Shown: positions 14,601-23,022 of the stretch, piece by piece
Numbering within the stretch: position 1 is the stretch's first letter
Layout of the letters: each line of letters starts with the position of its first letter
Program-made: the position numbers and the translations under genes
NCBI RefSeq assembly: GCF_014873705.1
Contig: NZ_JADBDS010000004.1
Location: 620,001-684,000, forward strand
Source: Mycobacterium sp. OAS707
GTDB lineage: Bacteria; Actinomycetota; Actinomycetes; Mycobacteriales; Mycobacteriaceae
Reading direction: 5' to 3'
Length of the DNA stretch: 64,000 bases
Notes under the pieces: model-generated
Told to the model about the DNA's origin: nothing
What the model saw: the letters and a program-made list of their open reading frames with translations, nothing else
Databases searched by the model: none

Positions 14601-15980
14601 ATGCAGGATGCACCAGTGAGCGCATCTGTCCAGGGCCAGTCCATGTACGCGGTCGTCGACCCGTCCACCGGGGAGGTCGTCAAGGAATACCCGACCGCCA
14701 CCGACGAGCAGATGGAACAGGCGCTGGCCGCGGCCAGTACCGCGTTTCGAGAGTGGTCGAAGAAGTCGACCCTCGACGAGCGCGCCGCGCTGATCCGTCG
14801 TGTCGCCGAGTTGCACACCGAACGCAAAGACGAGTTGGCCGCGATCATCCGGCGCGAGATGGGCAAGCCGTTGGACCAATCCGTCGGCGAGGTGGAGTTC
14901 AGCGCTGCGATCTATGAGTTCTACGCCGACAACGCCGCGAAGTTCCTCGCCGACGAGCCGATCGAACTGCTCGACGGTGAGGGCAGCGCGGTAGTCCGTC
15001 GCAGTGCGATCGGCGTGCTGCTGGGCATCATGCCGTGGAACTACCCGTACTACCAGGTTGCCCGGTTCGCCGGCCCAAACCTGGTGCTGGGCAACACGAT
15101 TGTGCTCAAGCATGCGCCGCAGTGCCCGGAATCGGCGGCCGCGATCGCGCAGATCTTCGCCGACGCCGGCTATCCCGAGGGTGCCTACGTCAACGTCTAC
15201 GCCACCAACGAGCAGATTGCCGAGGCGATCGCCGATCCTCGGGTGCAGGGGGTGTCGCTGACAGGTTCCGAGCGAGCAGGCGCGGCCGTCGCCGAGATCG
15301 CCGGGCGCAACCTGAAAAAGGTGGTGCTGGAACTCGGCGGTTCGGACCCGTTCATCCTGCTGTCCTCAGATGACCTGGACGCCACGGTCGAGGCCGCGGT
15401 GGCAGGCCGGTTCGAGAACACCGGGCAGGCGTGTAATGCCGCCAAGCGTTTCATCGTCGCCGGGGACATCTACGACGAGTTCCTCGAGAAGTTCACCAAG
15501 AGGGTGCTGGCCGCCGCCGATGGTCTGGCGCCGCTGTCGTCCGCGGCGGCCGCGCGGCGCCTCGGAGAGCAGGTCGACCGTGCCGTCGCCGATGGCGCCA
15601 CCCTGGTTGCCGAGGGCGAGCGCAAAGGCGCCTTCTTCCCGCCCGGGGTGCTCACCAACGTGTCGCCCGACTCGGCGTCCTACAAAGAAGAATTGTTCGG
15701 GCCCGTGGCCACGGTGTACAAGGTGTCCTCGGAGGAGGAAGCGATCGCCCTGGCCAACGACACCCCGTTCGGGCTGGGCTCGTACGTGTTCACCACCGAT
15801 GCCGATCAAGCCAAGCGAGTGGCCGACAACATCGATGCCGGAATGGTTTTCGTCAACGCCGTCGGCGCCGAGGGAGTTGAGTTGCCGTTCGGCGGCATCA
15901 AGCGATCCGGGTTCGGACGCGAGCTGGGCCGCTATGGCATCGACGAGTTCGTCAACAAGAAGCTGATTCGTTTCGGCTGA
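14601..15980 (+). CDS. Aldehyde dehydrogenase, succinate-semialdehyde type
   Basis: A 459-residue NAD(P)+-dependent aldehyde dehydrogenase close to GabD-type succinate-semialdehyde dehydrogenases. Visible are the MPWNYPYYQ substrate/cofactor motif, LTGSERAG of the Rossmann fold, catalytic Glu in VLELGGSDP, catalytic Cys in NTGQACNAAKR, and the C-terminal PFGGIKRSGFGRELG. The usual VGDP...GPL segment after the catalytic Cys is shortened (about 12 residues missing between VLAAADG and LAPLSS). Start chosen at ATG 14601; a GTG at 14577 is possible. It follows the TetR gene by 63 bases. Confidence 0.9.
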   Translation: MQDAPVSASVQGQSMYAVVDPSTGEVVKEYPTATDEQMEQALAAASTAFREWSKKSTLDERAALIRRVAELHTERKDELAAIIRREMGKPLDQSVGEVEFSAAIYEFYADNAAKFLADEPIELLDGEGSAVVRRSAIGVLLGIMPWNYPYYQVARFAGPNLVLGNTIVLKHAPQCPESAAAIAQIFADAGYPEGAYVNVYATNEQIAEAIADPRVQGVSLTGSERAGAAVAEIAGRNLKKVVLELGGSDPFILLSSDDLDATVEAAVAGRFENTGQACNAAKRFIVAGDIYDEFLEKFTKRVLAAADGLAPLSSAAAARRLGEQVDRAVADGATLVAEGERKGAFFPPGVLTNVSPDSASYKEELFGPVATVYKVSSEEEAIALANDTPFGLGSYVFTTDADQAKRVADNIDAGMVFVNAVGAEGVELPFGGIKRSGFGRELGRYGIDEFVNKKLIRFG

Positions 15981-16144
15981 GAGTTCTGTTTACGCTGCCT
16001 TGACTATCCCCACCGCAGCGCGTAGTCCGGCGACAACTCGGCGCGGGAACAAGCTCACGCGCCAACCATGCCGGAATGGTTCGAGGACTTGATGGCTCAG
16101 ATGCCTTGCTGGATAGGGAATCTGCGCTGTGAAGAGCGACTCGA

Positions 16145-16630
16145 TCAGGAAGCGTCGCCGCTTTGACGCAGCGGGTTGGGCACCGGAGACTGCGGGATGC
16201 CGCTGAGCTTGCGGAGCGTCGCGATACAGTTGTGAAGTTCTTCGAGGGCCACGCCGGCCGCTTTGGCGCGAAAGAACTCCTGCAGCTGACGCAATGTCTC
16301 CCGTTGTACGCGAGCGCCTTTCGCGGTCACCTCGATTCGGGTCATCCGCCGGTCGGTATCAGACCGTTTCCGACGCAACAGGCCTGCGGCGACGAGCTCG
16401 TCGACATCGGAGGTGATCGTACTTCGCAACACGTTGAGGTATTCGTGCAGCAAGCCGGGACGGTCGAGGCCTGCGTGAACGAGAAAGATGATGCCCAACG
16501 CGCGATCCGAGATCGCATACTTGCGCTCCACGGGCTGAGTGAGGGCCGAGATCATGCGTTGCACGTCCATCACGGCGCCAAGGAAGTCGACGATGTCGGC
16601 ATCGTCGGCAGCGCCAATGGTGTCGGTCAC
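16145..16630 (-). CDS. MarR-family transcriptional regulator
   Basis: A regulator of about 161 residues. The winged-helix core is visible in YAISDRALGIIFLVH, TITSDVDELVAAGLLRRKRSDTDRRMTRIEVTAKG (recognition helix, then wing). The GTG at 16630 is the preferred start; GTG 16663 is an alternative. The palindrome TTCA-N5-TGAA lies about 50 bp upstream, between this gene and the divergent AveC-like gene, and recurs before the GMC oxidoreductase and mce genes. This suggests autoregulation and control of the whole locus. Confidence 0.85.
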   Translation of the reverse strand: MTDTIGAADDADIVDFLGAVMDVQRMISALTQPVERKYAISDRALGIIFLVHAGLDRPGLLHEYLNVLRSTITSDVDELVAAGLLRRKRSDTDRRMTRIEVTAKGARVQRETLRQLQEFFRAKAAGVALEELHNCIATLRKLSGIPQSPVPNPLRQSGDAS

Positions 16631-16681
16631 GACGCCACGATACTCGGCCGCGTCCCCGGCCACCGACGTCAAACTGAATAG

Positions 16682-16694
16682 TTCATTATCTGAA
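16682..16694. promoter_or_regulatory. Candidate MarR operator, copy 1
   Basis: TTCATTATCTGAA: inverted TTCA/TGAA arms around five bases, in the gap between the divergent marR and AveC-like genes. The right side extends to TGAAGC. A better copy is at 19579-19597. Confidence 0.55.
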
Positions 16695-16769
16695 GCATAT
16701 GCGCTAACCTGATCCGAGGCGAGATTCGCCCACGCGTCGGATGGGGCGCGAGGACTGCGCGGAGTGTCG

Positions 16770-17894
16770 ATGAAGCCAACGAGTCGTGTCGAGGAACCCA
16801 CCGACGTCAGCGCCACGCAGTCACGTCGCACCGCATCCCGGACGGCTATCTGGTGGGCGATCGCCGTTGCGGCTGTGGTCTTCATTCTGGGGACTGCGGA
16901 GAAGCACGGGCCGGCCTCACCCGAGAACCGGAATCCAGCCGGCGTGGGCAAGCCGCCTCCGGTGGCGCCGCTGTTGGCCCCCTTCGACTGGGTGATGTGG
17001 GGACAGATATTGGGCGCGCTGCTCGCTGCCGGCTCGGTCGTCGCGTCGATTCTCGTCTGGAGGCGGCGTCCGGGGCATCCCGTCGTACTGATGGTCCTCG
17101 CCTCCAGCACACTGATTTGGTGGGACCCGATCAACAACTGGGCGATCGGTTTGGTCTACAACCCGAATCTCTGGCACTTCCCCCGAAATTGGCCGTGGTT
17201 CAACATCTCTCCGATAATCGAGCCGATAACGTCATTCATCTACGCGCCCTACGTCCTTCTCCCCTACTTCCTGGCCATGCCGATCCTGCGGACCGTCCAA
17301 CGACGCAGTGACCCAAGGGCGTTCGCCTGGCGCCACCCGCTGATCTCGATATCCGTGCTGACGTTCATCATTGGCGTCATTTGGGATGCCGCCCAGGAGA
17401 TTCTGCTCACCCGCGCCCAGTTCCTCACTTACAGTCATGTCATCGAATTCGGCTCCATGGATCTGGGTAAGAACAGTCAGTTCCCGCTGATGATGGCCAG
17501 CGTGCTCATCACGATGGTGATGATCCCAGCGTCAGTTCTGCTCTATCGCGACGACACCGGAAGGTCGCAGGCAGAGAAGCTCGCCCAGCGACTGGGCCTG
17601 TATGCCCGTCGTCCCGTGTTGGCCACCTTCATCGTGATGGCGGTTGTCTTGAATATCGCGATGATCAGTTTCAGCTCAACGTTCTGGTTGGTGCGTGCGA
17701 CCGGCGCGGCGTCCACCGTCGCGTGCCCCTGGCCGTACCCGCAGGCGAAGACCTGGGATCCGCGCGGCTACTACCAATCCCAGGGAGCCCCAGGACCATT
17801 CACTGCAGGCAACGCCAGTACGTGGCAAATTGCGCAGCCGGAAGGACGCCCGACAGACATCGTCGTGGAGTCCGACCGCTGCAATTCCCAATGA
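16770..17894 (+). CDS. AveC-like polytopic membrane protein
   Basis: A 374-residue protein with about seven membrane segments. WWDPINNWAIGLVYNPNLWHFP near residue 110 and the Trp/Asp/Glu-rich lumenal loops resemble the actinobacterial family annotated as spirocyclase AveC, named for the Streptomyces avermectin enzyme that forms or dehydrates the spiroketal. Mycobacterial members have no demonstrated substrate. ATG at 16770 follows GGAG by five bases. It is divergent from marR and convergent with the GMC oxidoreductase, and the shared operator suggests a joint pathway on a lipid or terpenoid substrate. Confidence 0.65.
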   Translation: MKPTSRVEEPTDVSATQSRRTASRTAIWWAIAVAAVVFILGTAEKHGPASPENRNPAGVGKPPPVAPLLAPFDWVMWGQILGALLAAGSVVASILVWRRRPGHPVVLMVLASSTLIWWDPINNWAIGLVYNPNLWHFPRNWPWFNISPIIEPITSFIYAPYVLLPYFLAMPILRTVQRRSDPRAFAWRHPLISISVLTFIIGVIWDAAQEILLTRAQFLTYSHVIEFGSMDLGKNSQFPLMMASVLITMVMIPASVLLYRDDTGRSQAEKLAQRLGLYARRPVLATFIVMAVVLNIAMISFSSTFWLVRATGAASTVACPWPYPQAKTWDPRGYYQSQGAPGPFTAGNASTWQIAQPEGRPTDIVVESDRCNSQ

Positions 17895-17907
17895 TGTTCT
17901 GAGCGGA

Positions 17908-19548
17908 TCAACCGCCGATGATCAGTTCGGCGGCCCGCTCTCCGATCATCAGCGCCGCGGCATTCGTATTGCCGCCCACGATGCTCGGCATGATCGACGC
18001 GTCGGCCACCCGAAGTCCCTCAACCCCCAGCACCCGCAGCGCGGGATCGACGACCGCGCGTTCGTCAGTACCCATCCGACACGTCCCGACTGGGTGATAG
18101 ACGCCCGAAGCGTTTCGGCGTACGTATTCCACGATGTCGGATCCGCCGCGATCTGCGCCCGGCAGCATTTCACGACCCACCTCCCGTGCGACCGCGGGGT
18201 GCGCCGCCGCGTCTTTGACGAGCTCCATGCCGGCCACCAGAGTCGCGAGATCGGCGGGTTCGGCCAAGTAGTTCGGATCTATCAGCGGAGCATCAAACGG
18301 ATCTGTCGAGGCCAGCCGAAGGGTGCCCCGACTCTCGGGATAAATCATCGTCGGCATGAGCGTCAACGACAGCGACAGATCGGGAGGCAGGTGCAGACCC
18401 GGCTCGTCCTGATTCTCGGGGTAACCCATGGGGAGGATGAACATCTGCAAGTCGGGAACGTCGGTGCCCGTGCGGATTCCGCTGTCCACGAACGCCACAC
18501 CCTCAAACAGGGTGTGCGCCAAAAATGTCGATCGTGGACGAACGGTTTCGCGGACCGCTGCCCGGGCGAAACTCAGCGGTGAGGCGCTGCGCCCGCCGCG
18601 CGCTTCATAAGACATCGGCACAAACAAATGGTCGTGCAGATTGTCTCCGACCGGCAGGTCGGCTACCACCTTGATCCCATGCTCACGCAAGTGAGCCGCA
18701 TGCCCGATACCAGAGAGCATCAGAAGTCGCGGCGTACCAAGCGATCCCGCGCTGATGATGACCTCGCGGCTCGCGCGCGCGGGACCGACCGGTCGCCTGC
18801 CGCGGCCTGCAACAATCTCCACACCGACGGCGCGGCCGTTCTCCACCATGATCTGGGTCGCGGTGACGCCGGTCAGTACTCGCAGATTCGGCGGTGCGTC
18901 CCACAGGTATCCGCGGTCGGTGCCGACCCTGCGGCCTGCGCGGGCGCTCTGCTGTATCGGCGCCACGCCAGCCTGCTCCGCGCCGTTGTAGTCGTGATTC
19001 ATCCCCACCTCGGCGGTCGCAGCGAGCGCGGCCATGTAGCTTTCGGTGACACTCGCCAGACCGGTGGCCCGTTCTACGGCGATCGGGCCGTCTCCACCGC
19101 GCAGATCGCTGGGACCGTCCTCGAAACTCTCGAGTCGCCGGAAGGCAGGCAGCACCTCGGAAAAGTCCCAGCCCTTCGCTCCATCGGCGGCCCACGCGTC
19201 GTAGTTCTGCCGATTACCCCGTACAAACGCCATGCCGTTGATCACGCTGCCGCCGCCGAGTATCCGCCCATGAGACTGGGGAAGCTTGCGGCCGTTCATA
19301 TTTCGCTGCGGCACGCTGTAAGCGGGCCAGGTGACCAACCGTTGCAGGGCCGTGACGGCGTGGATGGCGCCACTCATCCCGGGAATCGTGACCAACGGGC
19401 CACGACGCTGACGTCCCGACTCGATCAGGATCACGGCAGCGCCGGTATCGGCGAGCCGCCGCGCCACGACCGCACCAGCACTACCCGACCCCACGACGAC
19501 GTAGTCCGCCCGCTCCGGTCCTACCGGATCCAACCGTGCGCGTTTCAT
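17908..19548 (-). CDS. GMC-family FAD oxidoreductase
   Basis: A 546-residue glucose-methanol-choline oxidoreductase. The N-terminal FAD-binding motif is VVVGSGSAGAVVARRL (about 19-34), followed by GGGSVINGM (GMC signature 1), SAGSLGTPRLLMLSGIG (signature 2, about 267-283), and the C-terminal HPVGTCRMG holding the active-site His and the final GGNTNAAALMIGERAA. It probably oxidises an alcohol to an aldehyde or ketone. ATG at 19548 has GGAGG seven bases upstream. The MarR-type palindrome lies 31 bp upstream of the start. Confidence 0.92.
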   Translation of the reverse strand: MKRARLDPVGPERADYVVVGSGSAGAVVARRLADTGAAVILIESGRQRRGPLVTIPGMSGAIHAVTALQRLVTWPAYSVPQRNMNGRKLPQSHGRILGGGSVINGMAFVRGNRQNYDAWAADGAKGWDFSEVLPAFRRLESFEDGPSDLRGGDGPIAVERATGLASVTESYMAALAATAEVGMNHDYNGAEQAGVAPIQQSARAGRRVGTDRGYLWDAPPNLRVLTGVTATQIMVENGRAVGVEIVAGRGRRPVGPARASREVIISAGSLGTPRLLMLSGIGHAAHLREHGIKVVADLPVGDNLHDHLFVPMSYEARGGRSASPLSFARAAVRETVRPRSTFLAHTLFEGVAFVDSGIRTGTDVPDLQMFILPMGYPENQDEPGLHLPPDLSLSLTLMPTMIYPESRGTLRLASTDPFDAPLIDPNYLAEPADLATLVAGMELVKDAAAHPAVAREVGREMLPGADRGGSDIVEYVRRNASGVYHPVGTCRMGTDERAVVDPALRVLGVEGLRVADASIMPSIVGGNTNAAALMIGERAAELIIGG

Positions 19549-19578
19549 TCCGAGACCTCCGTCGACGGGGGTAGCATT

Positions 19579-19597
19579 TACTTCATAATCTGAAGTA
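19579..19597. promoter_or_regulatory. Candidate MarR operator, copy 2
   Basis: TACTTCA-TAATC-TGAAGTA: a perfect 7-bp inverted repeat around five bases. It lies between the divergent GMC oxidoreductase (start 19548) and the mce operon (start 19698), with the same core as 16682-16694. Confidence 0.6.
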
Positions 19598-19697
19598 CTG
19601 TAACTTGCGAGACGCCGATTGAGGCACCCAGGTGGCCGAACACACGTCGCCCTTCGGCGGCGGTTACCTCACTGAATAAGACCAGACGGAGTCCGAC

Positions 19698-20918
19698 GTG
19701 AACGACGAGATGGCGCCGCGCCACGCCAAGGCGGAGCGGCCCGATCACCGGCGCTCACTGGCCGGTCTATTGACGGTCGCGGCGATTGTCGGAGTTGTCG
19801 CCTTGTGTGTCAGCCTCTTTCGAGGCGACTTCGATCACGGGCTGCCAGTGACAGTTGTCTCACCCCGGGCAGGACTCGTGCTCAACTCGGACGCAAAGGT
19901 CAAGTTGCATGGCGTCCAGATCGGTCACGTCACCGCCGTCGACGCGCGCCCTGACGGTCAAGCCGCTATCGAACTGACGCTCGACGAATCTCAGGTGCGC
20001 CTCGTCCCGGCGAACGTGCAAGTCGAAATCGCCTCACCTACAGCGTTCGGCGCGAAATCGGTCGAGCTAATGGACCCTGAAAATCCATCGCCACAGCGCA
20101 TCTCGGCCGGACAAGTGATCCAGGCCCGCCACGTCATGGTCGAAATCAACACCCTGTTCCAGCAACTCACCGCCCTGCTGGACAAAGTTGCGCCCGACAA
20201 ACTCAACGAAACGCTGACAGCTCTCGGCTCCGCCCTCAGTGGACGCGGCCACGAGATCGGCACGACGATCGATCAATTGGACGCGTTCCTGGCTACAGTC
20301 GAACCAGCGCTGCCGGCCCTGAGCCGCGAGTTGGCCGCCGCTCCTACGGTGTTCAACACCTACGCCGACGCGGCGCCGGATCTGGTCACCACGGTCGACA
20401 ACAGCGCACGGATCAGCCAGACGCTAGTCGACGAGCAGCACAATCTGGATGCGTTCCTGCTCAGCGCCATTGGGCTGGCGCAGGCCGGCACCCCGCTTCT
20501 CAGCGAGAATCGACAGTCACTCGCTGATGTCTTACACCTCTTGGTGCCGACCACGGATCTGACCAACGAATACAACCCGGCGCTGAACTGCCAGATCACC
20601 GGCATGGCATACATCGCCAAGTGGCCACCCCTGCGCGTCCCCGGCGCCGAGGTCATCGCCGGTCTCACAGCGGGGCAGGAACGCTATCGCTATCCCGGTG
20701 ACCTTCCGAAGGTGGGAGCCAAAGGCGGCCCACACTGTGAAGATCTGCCGGTGCCATTCCTGAGTCACCCCCGTTGGGTGGTCGCCGACACCGGAAGCAA
20801 CCCGTGGAAGTACGGCAACCAAAATCTCGTGCTCAACAGCGACGGCCTCAAGCAATGGCTGTTCGGCCCGATCGACGGTCCCCCGCGCAACACCGCCCAG
20901 ATCGGACAACCGGGGTGA
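19698..20918 (+). CDS. Mce-family protein, first (MceA-type) gene
   Basis: A 406-residue Mce protein with an N-terminal signal-anchor (about 20-42), the MCE domain (about 48-125; SPRAGLVLNSDAKVKLHGVQIGHV) and a helical C-terminal region. Mce proteins form hexameric tunnels that carry lipids or sterols across the periplasm. GTG start at 19698 with CGGAG upstream. It opens a run of six overlapping mce genes. There is no yrbEA/yrbEB permease pair in front of it, unlike standard mce operons. Confidence 0.93.
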   Translation: MNDEMAPRHAKAERPDHRRSLAGLLTVAAIVGVVALCVSLFRGDFDHGLPVTVVSPRAGLVLNSDAKVKLHGVQIGHVTAVDARPDGQAAIELTLDESQVRLVPANVQVEIASPTAFGAKSVELMDPENPSPQRISAGQVIQARHVMVEINTLFQQLTALLDKVAPDKLNETLTALGSALSGRGHEIGTTIDQLDAFLATVEPALPALSRELAAAPTVFNTYADAAPDLVTTVDNSARISQTLVDEQHNLDAFLLSAIGLAQAGTPLLSENRQSLADVLHLLVPTTDLTNEYNPALNCQITGMAYIAKWPPLRVPGAEVIAGLTAGQERYRYPGDLPKVGAKGGPHCEDLPVPFLSHPRWVVADTGSNPWKYGNQNLVLNSDGLKQWLFGPIDGPPRNTAQIGQPG

Positions 20919-21940
20919 GGCGCCTCGGCCTGACTGCGGTCAAATTCGGTGTCTTCGCCGCCGTCATGGTGGTGCTGACCGCCGGCATGTTCTTGATCTT
21001 CGATCAATATCAAACCGGCGCCAAGACAAGGTATTCGGCGATCTTCACCGATGCATCGAGCCTGCGTGCCGGCGCCTCCGTCCGGATGGCCGGCATCCGC
21101 ATCGGAACGGTCCACAGGGTTTCCCTGCGCGACGACACGAGAGTCGAGGTGGACTTCGACGCAGACCGCGACGTCGTGCTGTCGGTTGGGACCCGCGCCG
21201 TGGTGCGCTATCTCAACTTGGTCGGTGACCGATACCTCGAGCTTGTCGACAGCCCTGGGGCAACTGGAGTGCTCCCCGCCGGCGCCCAGATTCCCGTGGA
21301 GCGCACCGCAGGCGCACTGGATCTCGACCTGCTGCTGGGAGGGCTCAAACCGGTCATCCAAGGTCTCAATCCCGAAGACGTCAACGCATTGACCTCGTCG
21401 TTGATCGCGGTCTTCCAGGATCAGGGCGACACGGTGGAATCCCTGATGTCCAAGAGCGCGTCGTTCGCGAACACGTTGGCCGACAACAGCGCAACCGTCC
21501 AAGCCGTCATTGACAACCTCAGCACCACCCTCGCCACACTGTCGAAAGACAGTGATCAGTTCTCCACAACGATCGACCGCCTGCAACGGTTGGCCGAGGG
21601 GTTGTCGAAGGACCGCGATCCGATCGGAACGGCCATCGAGTCCCTCAACAGCGGGACCGCTTCACTGGCCGATCTACTCACTGCGGCACGACCTCCGCTC
21701 GCGGGCACGGTCGAGCAGCTGAGCCGCTTGGCGCCGCTGCTCGACCAAGACAAGGGACGCTTGGAAACCGCGCTACGAATGGCGCCCGACAACTACAACA
21801 AACTGATCCGGACCGGGGCCTACGGCAGCTTTGTGAACTACTACCTCTGTGGGGTCGCCTTCCGGGTCAGCGATCTGCAAGGCCGTACCGCCGTCTTCCC
21901 GATGCTCAAACAAGAAGCCGGAAGGTGCGGTGAGCCCTGA
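20915..21940 (+). CDS. Mce-family protein, second (MceB-type) gene
   Basis: A 341-residue Mce protein. GTG at 20915 overlaps the previous stop (GTGA), which fixes the start; the open frame extends further upstream without support. TM helix about 8-30, MCE domain (about 37-115, FTDASSLRAGASVRMAGIRIGTV), then a coiled-coil-like helical tail rich in Asn, Ser and Thr, ending in an extracellular domain with two cysteines. Expected to be one of the six subunits of the Mce tunnel. Confidence 0.93.
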   Translation: MRRLGLTAVKFGVFAAVMVVLTAGMFLIFDQYQTGAKTRYSAIFTDASSLRAGASVRMAGIRIGTVHRVSLRDDTRVEVDFDADRDVVLSVGTRAVVRYLNLVGDRYLELVDSPGATGVLPAGAQIPVERTAGALDLDLLLGGLKPVIQGLNPEDVNALTSSLIAVFQDQGDTVESLMSKSASFANTLADNSATVQAVIDNLSTTLATLSKDSDQFSTTIDRLQRLAEGLSKDRDPIGTAIESLNSGTASLADLLTAARPPLAGTVEQLSRLAPLLDQDKGRLETALRMAPDNYNKLIRTGAYGSFVNYYLCGVAFRVSDLQGRTAVFPMLKQEAGRCGEP

Positions 21941-23022
21941 TGCTCAAATACCGTGGGCCGCGCCTCATCCGGGCAGGATTCGTCGGTCTGGTTCTCATTG
22001 CGCTCGTCATCGCGATCGGCCTGCAACCCGAACGGCTGTGGTCGCTGGCGACGCAAGTCACCTATCGAGCCCTGTTCGCCGAAGCCGGCGGACTTGCCGC
22101 CGGTAACAAGGTCAAATTGTCCGGGGTCGACATCGGGACAGTGACCGAAGTGAGCCTGCAAGGTCTGCAACCGCTGGTCACCTTCAAAGTCGACGCGACA
22201 GTACGACTGGCGTCCGACACCTCGGCGCACATCCGCACCGGCAGCCTGCTCGGCGAGAGAGTGCTCGTGCTCGAATCAGCAGGCCGTGCAAAGTTGCGCC
22301 CCTTCGACGTCATCCCGGTCTCCCGGACATCCTCGCCGTACTCGCTGACCGACGCGGTCGGCGACCTGACCAAGAACACCGCATCGACCGACACAGCCAC
22401 GCTGAACCAGTCGCTGAACACGTTGGCGGCCACCATCGACCAGATCGCCCCTCAATTGGGTCCGACCTTCGACGGCATCACACGGCTGTCGAAAACTTTG
22501 AACAGCCGCAACGAGACGCTCCAACAGCTTCTTTCGTCTGCCTCAGACATCACCCAAGTGCTCGCCGACCGCAGCCAGCAGCTCAACCAACTGATACTGA
22601 ACGCCAACGACTTGGTCGAAGTCCTCGTCGCGCGCCGTCAGGCCATCATCGATCTGCTGGCCAATACAACGACTGTGGCCCAGCAACTCTCGGGCCTCAT
22701 CCACGACAACGAGCAGAAGCTGGCGCCGACCCTCGACAAACTCAATTCGGTGACCGCGATGCTCGAACACAGCCGCGACAACATAGCCAGGATGCTTCCC
22801 GCACTGGCGAAGTTTCAGATAACGCTGGGAGAGACCGTTGCCAACGGTTTCTATTACAACGCCTACGTCCCCGACCTGCTGCCCGGCAATATTCTGCAAC
22901 CGTTCCTCGACTACGCCTTCGGCTTCCGACGCGGAACCGGTAACGGTAAACCACCCGACAACGCTGGACCGCGCGCAGAATTCCCTTTCCCCCGCAACGG
23001 CATTCCGGCACCACCACGATGA
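21940..23022 (+). CDS. Mce-family protein, third (MceC-type) gene
   Basis: A 360-residue Mce protein with N-terminal TM helix (about 8-28) and MCE domain (AEAGGLAAGNKVKLSGVDIGTV). A long helical region rich in Leu, Asn and Gln follows (TLNQSLNTLAATIDQIAP), ending in a short Pro-rich tail. It starts in a TGATG overlap with the second mce gene and ends overlapping the fourth, so translation is probably coupled. Confidence 0.93.
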   Translation: MLKYRGPRLIRAGFVGLVLIALVIAIGLQPERLWSLATQVTYRALFAEAGGLAAGNKVKLSGVDIGTVTEVSLQGLQPLVTFKVDATVRLASDTSAHIRTGSLLGERVLVLESAGRAKLRPFDVIPVSRTSSPYSLTDAVGDLTKNTASTDTATLNQSLNTLAATIDQIAPQLGPTFDGITRLSKTLNSRNETLQQLLSSASDITQVLADRSQQLNQLILNANDLVEVLVARRQAIIDLLANTTTVAQQLSGLIHDNEQKLAPTLDKLNSVTAMLEHSRDNIARMLPALAKFQITLGETVANGFYYNAYVPDLLPGNILQPFLDYAFGFRRGTGNGKPPDNAGPRAEFPFPRNGIPAPPR

